The notes below the pieces were generated by a model. That model was given only the letters and a program-made list of their open reading frames with translations. It had not been told where the DNA came from and made no database searches. 64,000 nucleotides of DNA from Methylovirgula sp. (GTDB lineage: Bacteria; Pseudomonadota; Alphaproteobacteria; Rhizobiales; Beijerinckiaceae), in NCBI RefSeq assembly GCF_037200945.1, contig NZ_JBBCGP010000001.1:2850501-2914500 (forward strand), in the 5' to 3' direction. Positions within the stretch are counted from its first letter, which is position 1, and each line of letters starts with the position of its first letter. The position numbers and the translations under genes are program-made. This document shows positions 26,949 through 33,906 of the stretch, one piece after another.

Positions 26949-27074
26949 TCACTTCTTTCGCTTCGGCGGCTTCTTCGGAGTTGTGTTCTTTCTAGAAGGG
27001 TGAGGCTGAACAATCTTGGTTTTTGTGCTGGTCTTCGTTTTGACCTTCCTGAAATGGGCTTTGACCAACGTCAT
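26949..27074 (-). CDS. Lys/Thr-rich basic peptide, 41 residues
   Basis: ATG at 27074 follows GGGGG; an upstream in-frame ATG at 27185 lacks a binding site. The peptide (MTLVKAHFRKVKTKTSTKTK, then a Pro/Lys-rich tail) is strongly basic and probably disordered, like nucleic-acid-binding tails. Nine bases separate it from the 50-residue membrane protein downstream. It is the first gene of a four-gene cluster of tiny proteins. Confidence 0.5.
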   Translation of the reverse strand: MTLVKAHFRKVKTKTSTKTKIVQPHPSRKNTTPKKPPKRKK

Positions 27075-27444
27075 GTTATCCCCCAGCTTTTCCGCTCTAT
27101 CACGAGCGACCGCGTTCCGGCGCTCCTGGCGCCGGGCGGGTGATAGCGTGGAAACCGAGGTAAACACGCCCTGCTTGTTCCCCATCAGAGTGAGCGCGAG
27201 CGCTCACTCCTGGCAAAGCCGGGTGTTGTATTGAGCAGGCCACCCGACAAGGGCGACCTCGGTTTTTTCAAGCGCTATCACACGCCGATAAGTACTATAG
27301 CTGATCGGCGCTAAAAAGCAATAGCCAAGCTCCAAGTTATTGATATATAAGGAGTAACTGGAGCTAGACTGTTGACTTTCAGCGATGCTTATGCTAGGCA
27401 GAATAGGCTGATATGTTTCTGTTTTGTTCTGATTTGGCAGCAAT
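27075..27444. other. Gene-free stretch upstream of two divergent units
   Basis: It holds the promoters for the minus-strand small-gene cluster and for the transposase at 27445. The one clear structure is the palindrome at 27189-27208. No terminal repeat for the transposase is visible here. Confidence 0.5.
27189..27208. promoter_or_regulatory. Perfect 8+4+8 palindrome, candidate operator
   Basis: AGTGAGCG-CGAG-CGCTCACT, about 115 bases upstream of the first gene of the small-gene cluster. The symmetry suggests a dimeric repressor site, but no regulator gene adjoins it. Confidence 0.4.
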
Positions 27445-28281
27445 TTGGGATACGATACCGACATCACTGACGACCAGTGGCTCTTGATCGAGCCGCTGAT
27501 TCCTGTCGCCAAGGAGGGCGGTCGCCCGCGCACGACTAGCGTTCGGCGCGTCGTCGATGCGGTGATGTATGTCGTGAAGACAGGCTGCCACTGGCGGCTT
27601 TTGCCGTCCGAGTTTCCGCACTGGCGGACGGTCTACGGCTATTTTGTCGATTGGGGTCGCAAGGGCGTACTGCGCAAGATTCAGCGCAAGCTCTATTTCG
27701 CGGTTCGCAAGGCCGAAGGTCGCAGCCGCTACCCGAGCACTCTGGTGCTCGACAGCCAAAGCGTGAAGACCGGCAAGATGGGCGGCGAGCGCGGCTATGA
27801 CGGCGGCAAGCGGGTCAAGGGACGTAAGCGCCACCTGGTGGTGGACTCGCTCGGCCTGCCGGTCGCAATCTCGGTAACGGCAGCCAACGTCCACGACTTG
27901 AACGGCGGTCGGCGCGTGCTGCGCCACGTCAAGCGACTCTTTAAAGGCCGCACTTTGAAGAAGCTCTACGCTGACGGCTCCTACATCGCACGGAATTTCA
28001 GCGACTGGGTGAAGAAGGAATTTCAGGCGAAGGTGATAACCGCGAAGAACTTGGCGCAGCGGTTCAAGAAGTTCATCCCGGTGTCGCAACGCTGGGTGGT
28101 CGAGCGCACGTTCTCGTGGATCTACGACTACCGGCGGCTGACCATAGACTACGAGCGGCTGACCCAGCACAGCCGCTTCATGATCCGACTAGCCGCGATC
28201 CGTCTGATGCTTAACAGGCTCGCGCCCAGAGAATTCAATCAGTGGGAAGGTGTGCCAGCCAAGTGGTTGGCTTCTGGCTAG
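27445..28281 (+). CDS. IS5-family (IS1031/IS427-like) transposase
   Basis: 278 residues from a TTG start at 27445. The N-terminus DITDDQWLLIEPLIPVAKEG and the VVDAVMYVVKTGCHWRLLP segment are typical of the short IS5-type transposases. The DDE core has LVLDSQSVKTGKMGGERGYD with the first Asp, LYADGSYIA with the second, and WVVERTFSWIYDYRRL with the catalytic Glu. The frame is intact. No inverted repeats adjoin it directly, so it probably serves the outer ends at 24367 and 29968. Confidence 0.88.
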   Translation: MGYDTDITDDQWLLIEPLIPVAKEGGRPRTTSVRRVVDAVMYVVKTGCHWRLLPSEFPHWRTVYGYFVDWGRKGVLRKIQRKLYFAVRKAEGRSRYPSTLVLDSQSVKTGKMGGERGYDGGKRVKGRKRHLVVDSLGLPVAISVTAANVHDLNGGRRVLRHVKRLFKGRTLKKLYADGSYIARNFSDWVKKEFQAKVITAKNLAQRFKKFIPVSQRWVVERTFSWIYDYRRLTIDYERLTQHSRFMIRLAAIRLMLNRLAPREFNQWEGVPAKWLASG

Positions 28282-28290
28282 TTGTAAATA
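28282..28290 (+). repeat. 9-bp direct repeat, copy 1
   Basis: TTGTAAATA just after the transposase stop; the second copy is at 29930-29938, next to the right inverted repeat. The pair brackets the three-gene cargo segment. Confidence 0.4.
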
Positions 28291-28398
28291 ATACGCAGCT
28301 TATTACTTTGTGGGAACTCGCCGATACGGCTCTATGCCAATTGACTCGACATTGAAAGCTTGGACACAATAGCCGCCCGCTCAAGCTCAGGGTGAATT

Positions 28399-28590
28399 AT
28401 GTCAAAAGACCAAAAAGATCAGTCGGGCAAGCCGCCGCAACAGCCCTCCAAGGAACCGCTCGTCCGAAAGGACAGCAATGATAAACCTCGCCATCGCGAA
28501 GGCGGAATGGTTCATGACCATTCTATTCAGAAACCAAAAGAGCAGAGTGTTACGGATTGGCAGAAGCCACCACGCCCGAAGGGCAAATGA
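28399..28590 (+). CDS. Pro/Lys-rich small partner of the SLATT-like protein
   Basis: 63 residues, strongly polar and probably disordered: MSKDQKDQSGKPPQQPSKEP at the N-terminus and KPPRPKGK at the end. AGGG lies 8-10 bases before the ATG. Its stop overlaps the next start (ATGA), so the two products are made together. Similar short polar ORFs are often seen before small membrane proteins in mobile regions, but the role is unknown. Confidence 0.6.
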   Translation: MSKDQKDQSGKPPQQPSKEPLVRKDSNDKPRHREGGMVHDHSIQKPKEQSVTDWQKPPRPKGK

Positions 28591-29132
28591 GTTGGGATGA
28601 CGACGGTTTCTACGACGCGTCGTTCGCGATAAATAAATCGCGGCGGTATCACGCCAAAATGCGTGCGTTCTATCAAGCCGCGCATGATTATTCGACCGCC
28701 GCAACTGCGATAAGTGGGACGAGTGGTTTCGTGGCGGTGCTCGCTTGGGCGCCGCGCGTCGCATTGGCGCTGACCGCAATCGTCGCGATATCGTCCACAC
28801 TGGACTTGGTGTTCGGTTTCGACAAGAAGGCATTGGTGCATGATGGCCTATGTCGAAGATTCACTGCTCTAGCGGCCAAAATCGAAGATACTCCCGCTAC
28901 CCTAGAGAACCTCTGCAAGGTTAAAGAAGCGCGGCTTGAAATTGAGATGGATGAACCGACCGAACGACGGCTAATCGATCTCATAGCCGAAAACGAGGAA
29001 TGTCGAGCCCGGGGTGTTGAAGAAAAAGAACTCGTCGTTCTCACCAATAAGCAGCGTTACTTTGGCTACATTATCACTTTTGGCATGGACAAAATCGAGG
29101 CTCAGCGCAAGCAGGCGCAATGCTCTCAATGA
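28587..29132 (+). CDS. SLATT-like two-helix membrane protein
   Basis: 181 residues from the ATG at 28587, with GAAGGG upstream and an ATGA overlap with the preceding gene; a TTG at 28557 is less likely. The N-terminus FAINKSRRYHAKMRAFYQAA is followed by a two-helix hairpin (ATAISGTSGFVAVLAWAP and VALALTAIVAISSTLDLVFG) and a helical cytoplasmic tail. This layout matches SLATT domains, predicted pore-forming effectors linked to nucleotide-signal defence systems. The family call is by pattern only. No CD-NTase or SLOG gene is nearby. Confidence 0.55.
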   Translation: MSWDDDGFYDASFAINKSRRYHAKMRAFYQAAHDYSTAATAISGTSGFVAVLAWAPRVALALTAIVAISSTLDLVFGFDKKALVHDGLCRRFTALAAKIEDTPATLENLCKVKEARLEIEMDEPTERRLIDLIAENEECRARGVEEKELVVLTNKQRYFGYIITFGMDKIEAQRKQAQCSQ

Positions 29133-29146
29133 ATCGAGGAGTCGCC

Positions 29147-29845
29147 CTACTGCTTAACGCCGACATATATGTGGATCGCGTCAGGCGTCGCCGATCCGTC
29201 ATTTGCAATATTGCCTCTTAGCGCTAATCCTTCGGCGGCGAACGCTTGGATTAGCGCTACTAAAGCGGGCTCCCAAGCGTCGGTTTTAGATACGTCTATT
29301 TCTGCCGCCAAACCGACAAAGCCTGTGTTGATCGCAGAATTTGGTTTACCCGGAGTTGTAAGCGCAATTCCTCCGGCCTTTTTATTCGTTTGCCAAACCC
29401 AACCCGCATTTTCTAATGCAGAGGCAATTTGCATCATTAAAGCTTGTGGCTCTGCGGTTGGAGATGCGGAAAAGTCAAACGAAACACCCGCAAAGGGTTT
29501 CAAAAGGTTGCTTATCCTCGTTTGTGCTTCATGATCGAGAGATCGCCACGCTTTGTATTTTTCCAATGCCAGCTTGGCTTCCAAGGCTCGGGCGTTGGCG
29601 TGCGCAATTTCGGTCTGCAGTCCCGCGATTTCTAAATCTGCTTGCTTGCGAGCAATATCCCAGTGGCGTTCCTTAACTCCCGCCATCCAAACTATCATGA
29701 TCGTCGAAACGACCCCAATGACTAAACTTCCTATAAAAAGTAAATTCGCCCAATCCGAAATTTTTGAAGCGGCCGAAAGTGAAGGCCAAGGAATCTCCTC
29801 TATCCCGTGGTTTCCTATCTCGGCCATCGCAATAACGCTTATCAC
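29147..29845 (-). CDS. Membrane-anchored coiled-coil protein of unknown function
   Basis: 232 residues. The GTG at 29845 has AAAGG upstream; an ATG at 29827 is the alternative. One membrane helix (about 33-57, NLLFIGSLVIGVVSTIMIVW) is followed by a coiled coil (about 60-95, Ala/Glu/Lys heptads) and a globular C-terminus with LLKPFAGVSFDFSASP and SALENAGWVWQTN. Proteins of this layout are common, uncharacterised, in rhizobial accessory regions. It converges on the SLATT-like gene with 14 bases between. Confidence 0.65.
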   Translation of the reverse strand: MISVIAMAEIGNHGIEEIPWPSLSAASKISDWANLLFIGSLVIGVVSTIMIVWMAGVKERHWDIARKQADLEIAGLQTEIAHANARALEAKLALEKYKAWRSLDHEAQTRISNLLKPFAGVSFDFSASPTAEPQALMMQIASALENAGWVWQTNKKAGGIALTTPGKPNSAINTGFVGLAAEIDVSKTDAWEPALVALIQAFAAEGLALRGNIANDGSATPDAIHIYVGVKQ

Positions 29846-29929
29846 CGGAGCCTTTGGAATATTAGTGTTGCTCCAACTTTACGCGTTCTAGCTTAAGGTC
29901 CGCAAGCAACGCTCATTGCGAGCAATAAT

Positions 29930-29938
29930 TTGTAAATA
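29930..29938 (+). repeat. 9-bp direct repeat, copy 2
   Basis: TTGTAAATA; see copy 1 at 28282-28290. It overlaps the first base of the palindrome next to the right inverted repeat. Confidence 0.4.
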
Positions 29939-29947
29939 CAACTCAAA

Positions 29948-29968
29948 GTTGTCTTTTCAAACAGTCAC
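29948..29968 (-). repeat. Right terminal inverted repeat of the 5.6-kb unit
   Basis: Reverse complement of the left repeat except for one base; followed by target duplication TTA (29969-29971). A palindrome ACAACT/AGTTGT (29938-29952) adjoins it, as at the left end. Confidence 0.75.
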
Positions 29969-30005
29969 TTAGCCGTCGCGTACGCGAAGGTTTTTGGCTG
30001 ACCAT
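29969..30005 (-). pseudogene. 5' part of the small gene split by the 5.6-kb transposon
   Basis: ATG at 30005 with GGAG 6 bases upstream; encodes MVSQKPSRTRRL before the TTA junction. The rest of the gene is at 24142-24363. The clean ribosome-binding site here and its absence at the other fragment show which half is the start. Confidence 0.65.
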
Positions 30006-30156
30006 ATGGACTCCGGAAGCGTAAGCAGAAGCGACACACGCATAAGTTGTATAAGAATCGCCTTCTGTCAACGCAGATTTGCAAGAATATCTGCTCTTAC
30101 CTCCCAGTAATGCCCGCGCCGTCCTCTAACATAATCGTGATCAATTTTCGGCTTTA

Positions 30157-30438
30157 TCAGCAAGCCCCGGACGAGACCTTACCGTTCGGATTGCTGTCGC
30201 TACCGCCGGACGATGATGCGGCCTTTTCGTTGCCGCCGTTCCGGTCGCTGGTGCCGCTCGCCTGGGTTGAACATGGCTTACCCTGACCTTGTTCCATCAT
30301 GCCGGAGCCGGCCGGCTGATTTGGCGACGTTGCCGGCTGCGAATGCGCGCTTGGGTTGGTGCTCGGCGCGCTGGTCTGCGCGAAGCCGACGCCGGGCGAA
30401 ACAAGCGACAGAGCCGCTGCAATAACGAGATATCTCAT
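30157..30438 (-). CDS. Small exported Ser/Gly/Asn-rich protein
   Basis: 93 residues. ATG at 30438 with a near-perfect AGGAGG site. Signal peptide MRYLVIAAALSLVSPGVGFA, then a low-complexity Pro/Ser/Gln/Gly-rich mature chain with two Cys (KPCSTQ and the C-terminal Cys). No conserved domain is visible. Probably a periplasmic or secreted disordered protein. Two 12-bp direct repeats (AGGAGTTCCCGA) lie about 50-80 bases upstream. Confidence 0.65.
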   Translation of the reverse strand: MRYLVIAAALSLVSPGVGFAQTSAPSTNPSAHSQPATSPNQPAGSGMMEQGQGKPCSTQASGTSDRNGGNEKAASSSGGSDSNPNGKVSSGAC

Positions 30439-30485
30439 GTTGTTCCTCCTGTTTTATTTCCGCCTATCCAATCGCTGATAGGTTC

Positions 30486-30519
30486 AGGAGTTCCCGAAGC
30501 AAATAGGAGGAGTTCCCGA
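30486..30519. promoter_or_regulatory. Two 12-bp direct repeats upstream of the small exported protein
   Basis: AGGAGTTCCCGA at 30486-30497 and 30508-30519, start-to-start 22 bases (about two helical turns). Read on the minus strand each contains GGAAC, the -35 core of EcfG-type general-stress promoters, but no exact CGTT lies 16-17 bases downstream. Confidence 0.3.
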
Positions 30520-30570
30520 GCCGAGAGCAGGGTCGGTTGAGTCTGTAATGTAGGGACGGAGCTTATTCTT

Positions 30571-31738
30571 ATACCAACGGCCCTAGGTTTTGACCGTTGC
30601 CCATGACCGGGTGGTTATCGAGGCCACCCGTTCGGGATCGTTGGCAAAGAAGGTTCAGGCGTCGCAGCACGTAGATACGATCTCGTCGTAGGTTTCGTAC
30701 ACCGTATTCGAAAGCTTGTTGCCGCGCAGATATTCCCAGACATTTTCAATCGGGTTCAATTCGGGCGAATAGGCTGGAAGCTTCATCAGCGTCATATTTG
30801 CCGGAACATTCAAATCTTTTGCGATGTGAAATCCGGCCCCGTCGAGAACCAGGACCGCGTGGGCGTCGTCCGCAACTTTGCGACCAATAAGATCGAGGTG
30901 GACCGAGACAGACCGAGCGTTGAGAAAGGGCAGCACCGCGCCCACCGCCTCTCGCTTCGCCGGACACGCCGCACCCAGGATATAGGCCCAGATCCTGCGC
31001 TGATCGCGTGGTGCAGGCGGACGGCTGCCGCGCTTTGCCCAGACCCGCGTCAGTGTGCCTTGTTGTCCGACCCGCGCTTCGTCCTGCATCCAGATCTCGA
31101 TCGGCTTACCGCGCGCGTGTTCGGGTAAAGCCGCGGCTACATTGGCTGCGAACTCTTTTTAAAAACCTCCTGCGCGGCCGGGTCCGCCTTGGGGTTGAAT
31201 GGACGTACCGAAAGCCGGCGATAGCCAAGTGCGTCGAGAAGCTTTCCAACCGTGCGTTCGTGCAAGACGAGCCCGAAATCCTGCTTAAGCCGATCCCGCA
31301 AATCAGCGCGCCGCCACCGCACGACTTTGTCTTTGCCGGCCTGCGGACCCGCCTCCACCAACGCGATCAAGCCTTGCTTCTGCTCAGCCGTCAGCCTCGA
31401 TGAGCGGCCCGGCGGGATCTTGTTTTCCAGGCCGGCAAGTCCGTCCGAATTATACCGATGAACCCAATCGCGCAGCGTCTGCCGATCCATCCCACAATTG
31501 CGCGCTGCTGTCGTTCGATCCGCCCCTTCCATCACCAGCGCCAGCGCCAGCCATCCGCCGTGCGGCCGCCGCGTTCTTCGATCGCGCTGACGCCTGCCGC
31601 AGCTCAGACGCTGACAAATCCAGACGAGTCACTGCAATCCCAGCCATCACACGCCTCCAATTCCACCGTCGCCGATCGAATCAGAATTTCGCACCCTTGG
31701 GAATCCCCACCCGAGTCATCCCCTCGGGCCGCTGGTAT
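30571..31738 (-). mobile_element. Decayed IS630-family element
   Basis: About 1.17 kb. Imperfect terminal inverted repeats: ATACCAACGGCCCTAGG at the left and, on the complement, ATACCAGCGGCCCGAGG at the right. The encoded transposase is of IS630 type. End positions are approximate because a clean TA duplication is not evident. It lies 33 bases from the M23 peptidase stop. Confidence 0.7.
30583..31647 (-). pseudogene. IS630-family transposase, disrupted
   Basis: Start ATG at 31647 (MAGIAVTRLDLSASELRQAS). The frame is broken by one extra G near 31554 (before LALALVMEGADRTTAA). It breaks again near 31158, where TTTTTAAAAAG needs a -1 shift to continue into FAANVAAALPEHARGKPIEI. A TGA replaces an expected Trp codon after CCDA near 30656, although the frame stays open to TAG at 30583. 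Conserved parts: helix-turn-helix CGMDRQTLRDWVHRYN and the DDE core HAVLVLDGAGFHIAKD and YSPELNPIENVWEYLR. IS630 members can use programmed frameshifting, so only the stop is clear damage. Confidence 0.78.
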
Positions 31739-31771
31739 TAGACGCAGCGCGACTGTCCGTTTTTAGCGGCG

Positions 31772-33139
31772 CTAGAATTTCAACGCGGTCGGAAGCGTGG
31801 CGCCGGCGCGGAGAAAACGCTCGGGATCGACGGGTTGGCCGTCGATGCGAACCTCGTAATGAAGGTGCGGGCCTGTGGCACGGCCAGTATCGCCAATATG
31901 ACCGACGATCGAACCGGTCGAGACGGCCTCACCTTGCGTCACGTCGATACTCGACAGATGCGCATAACGCGTCGCAAGGCCGTTGCCATTGTCAACTTCG
32001 ACGAGATTGCCATAACCGCCCATAGAGCCCGCAAACGTCACGTGCCCCGGCGCGGTGGCGCGGACGGCGTCGCCATAGGCGCCGCGCAGATCGACGCCGG
32101 TGTGCAGGGCCGGGCGACCGAGGAAGGGATCGATGCGCGGGCCAAACGGTGATGTCACTTCTAGATCGCCGGGCAGTGGTGCGTTGAGCGGAATACGCGG
32201 CAGGACGGATTTGAGATCTTCCGCCGTTGCGAGGGCATTTTGTAATTGGGCCGCCTCATCGGCGAAACGCGAGCCGTCGGTCATAACCGGCAGCGGCACG
32301 AAAGGGCCGCCGACGCCTGTGTCCACCGAAAGTTTCGCCGCCCTGATATGAAAGCGACTTGCTGACAGGCCGAGCGTCGCGAGCGTTGCGCGCACGTCAT
32401 GATTCAATTGTGCTGGCCGCGCCGCCAAATCATTCAGCAAGGCGAGATCAACGGCATCGGAATGGATATAACGCGCGGCAAGCGCATGCGCCTGGCTATC
32501 CGAGGAGATTGGCGTGCTGCCGTCATCCGGCGACGCATTGCCTGTACTGAAAGGCAGGGGCACCGGATGAGGATGATCGCGCAGCCTCAGATCGAAATCC
32601 ACCGGATGCGGCTTGCCGTCGTCCGGTTCCGGCGCGACGACGGGCGCTGCCGCTGCGGAAGGTGAGGACAGCGCGGACGTCGGCGCGGGATTGACCTCGT
32701 CGGGTGCCGTGTCGCCTGTTCCGGCAGGCAATTGCATCTGCTTCTCGTGGTCGGCGAAGACGGCGATCAGCGCCGTGCGAGTCTCAACCTGATCCTGTCT
32801 CTGCGACAATGCGACAAGCCGCGAAGCAAAGTCGGCGGCTGCGGCATCGGCGCGGCGTTGGGCGTTACCCACATCGCGCCGCAGCGCCGCAATGCGATCT
32901 TCATAGGCGTATTGCATGTCGGCTTGGCGTTGCATCAGCCGCGCCAGCACGTCGTCGTGAAAAATGAAATAGCAGGTGGCGCCAAGATAGATCACGGCCG
33001 CGATCGGCACCAGGACAAAGATCAGAAACGCGGCAAACCGCGGAATCGCCAGCGTGCGCGCGTGCGCATGGTAGGCGAATGTCAAAATGAATCGATTGCC
33101 GTGCGGTTTGTGGCCGACCTGACGGTGACGGGGATGCAT
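31772..33139 (-). CDS. M23-family murein endopeptidase (LytM domain), membrane anchored
   Basis: About 455 residues from the ATG at 33139; a GTG at 33178 would add 13. One membrane helix (about 38-60, FAAFLIFVLVPIAAVIYLGA), a coiled coil (about 75-120, RQADMQYAYEDRIAALRRDV), a Pro/Ala-rich linker, and a C-terminal M23 domain. Zinc-ligand motifs: HTGVDLRGAYG, and HLHYEVRIDG near the end. It cleaves peptide cross-links or activates amidases in the periplasm. The full set of ligands looks present, so catalysis is likely. Confidence 0.88.
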   Translation of the reverse strand: MHPRHRQVGHKPHGNRFILTFAYHAHARTLAIPRFAAFLIFVLVPIAAVIYLGATCYFIFHDDVLARLMQRQADMQYAYEDRIAALRRDVGNAQRRADAAAADFASRLVALSQRQDQVETRTALIAVFADHEKQMQLPAGTGDTAPDEVNPAPTSALSSPSAAAAPVVAPEPDDGKPHPVDFDLRLRDHPHPVPLPFSTGNASPDDGSTPISSDSQAHALAARYIHSDAVDLALLNDLAARPAQLNHDVRATLATLGLSASRFHIRAAKLSVDTGVGGPFVPLPVMTDGSRFADEAAQLQNALATAEDLKSVLPRIPLNAPLPGDLEVTSPFGPRIDPFLGRPALHTGVDLRGAYGDAVRATAPGHVTFAGSMGGYGNLVEVDNGNGLATRYAHLSSIDVTQGEAVSTGSIVGHIGDTGRATGPHLHYEVRIDGQPVDPERFLRAGATLPTALKF

Positions 33140-33210
33140 CAACGAACCCAACCCAGAGCGAGAAGAGGCCTTGAGCACACATCGTTAAGGTTAATATTCC
33201 TTGAAGCCGC

Positions 33211-33690
33211 TCAGCTTTTCGCAAGCGCTTGCGCCGCAGCCAAAACGGCAGCGGCGTGGCCGGGGACTTTGACCTTGTGCCAGATATTGGCGATTTTGCC
33301 GTCCGGGGAGATCAGATAGGTCGTCCGTTCGACGCCCATATATTTGCGCCCATAAAGGCTCTTTTCCGTCCAGACGCCGTAGGCTTCGAGCATGGCTTTG
33401 GATTCATCGGAGATCAGCTCGATATCAAGCTTGTGCTTGGTCTTGAACTTGGTGTGATTGGCGGTCGAATCCGGCGAAACGCCGACAATGGCCGCGCCTT
33501 CGGTCGCGAAGGCGCCCTTCAGCCCATTGAAATCAATGGCTTCTTTGGTGCAGCCGGTCGTATCGTCCTTGGGGTAGAAATAAAGCACCAGGCTCTGGCC
33601 GGCGAAGGATTTCAGGCTTTTTATCCCGCCTGAATCGTCCGGGAGTTTGAAATCCGGGGCTTTATCGCCGAGGGCAAGTTTCTTGCCCAT
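33211..33690 (-). CDS. bcp: Thioredoxin-dependent peroxiredoxin (Bcp/PrxQ)
   Basis: 159 residues. Reduces hydroperoxides with thioredoxin. The peroxidatic Cys is in YPKDDTTGCTKEAIDF (about residue 48); a resolving Cys at +5 is absent, so it is a 1-Cys-type active site or uses another partner. C-terminal WHKVKVPGHAAAVL is typical of Bcp. ATG at 33690. Divergent from the large AsmA-like gene. Confidence 0.93.
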   Translation of the reverse strand: MGKKLALGDKAPDFKLPDDSGGIKSLKSFAGQSLVLYFYPKDDTTGCTKEAIDFNGLKGAFATEGAAIVGVSPDSTANHTKFKTKHKLDIELISDESKAMLEAYGVWTEKSLYGRKYMGVERTTYLISPDGKIANIWHKVKVPGHAAAVLAAAQALAKS

Positions 33691-33906
33691 CTCCGCCTTC
33701 CTTTCGTCTCATTAAACGGCAAACGCTTGAGCGAGCCGGGCCCTGTCGCGACCATGTCGGTCTTCGACAAGCCATGTATATTCGAGTACGAATCGGCTTT
33801 CCAGTTCAGCCTGTTGCCAAAGGGCCACCGCGGTTTGGTCGATCATAGCGACGATATTGGCGGCGGCGTGCGCCGGGCGGGGGAATTTCCCCCGGCCGAA
33901 CGCGAT

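Larger units (their letters stand above)
24367..29968. mobile_element. 5.6-kb IS5/IS1031-like transposon carrying passenger genes
   Basis: The ends are 21-bp inverted repeats beginning GAGACTGTTTGAAAAG (left) and, on the other strand, GTGACTGTTTGAAAAG (right), with 20 of 21 matches. They are flanked by a direct TTA (24364-24366 and 29969-29971). A 3-bp TNA duplication is characteristic of the IS1031 group of the IS5 family, and the transposase at 27445 is of that general type with no closer ends of its own. Removing the unit rejoins a small gene in phase. Inside are an independent IS5 insertion, a small-gene cluster and a SLATT-like gene pair. A composite origin is possible. Confidence 0.65.

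Noticed and set aside
33727..33906. N-terminal extension of the AsmA-like protein
   Set aside because: The extra 60 residues are polar, start with TTG without a ribosome site, and would bury the membrane anchor.
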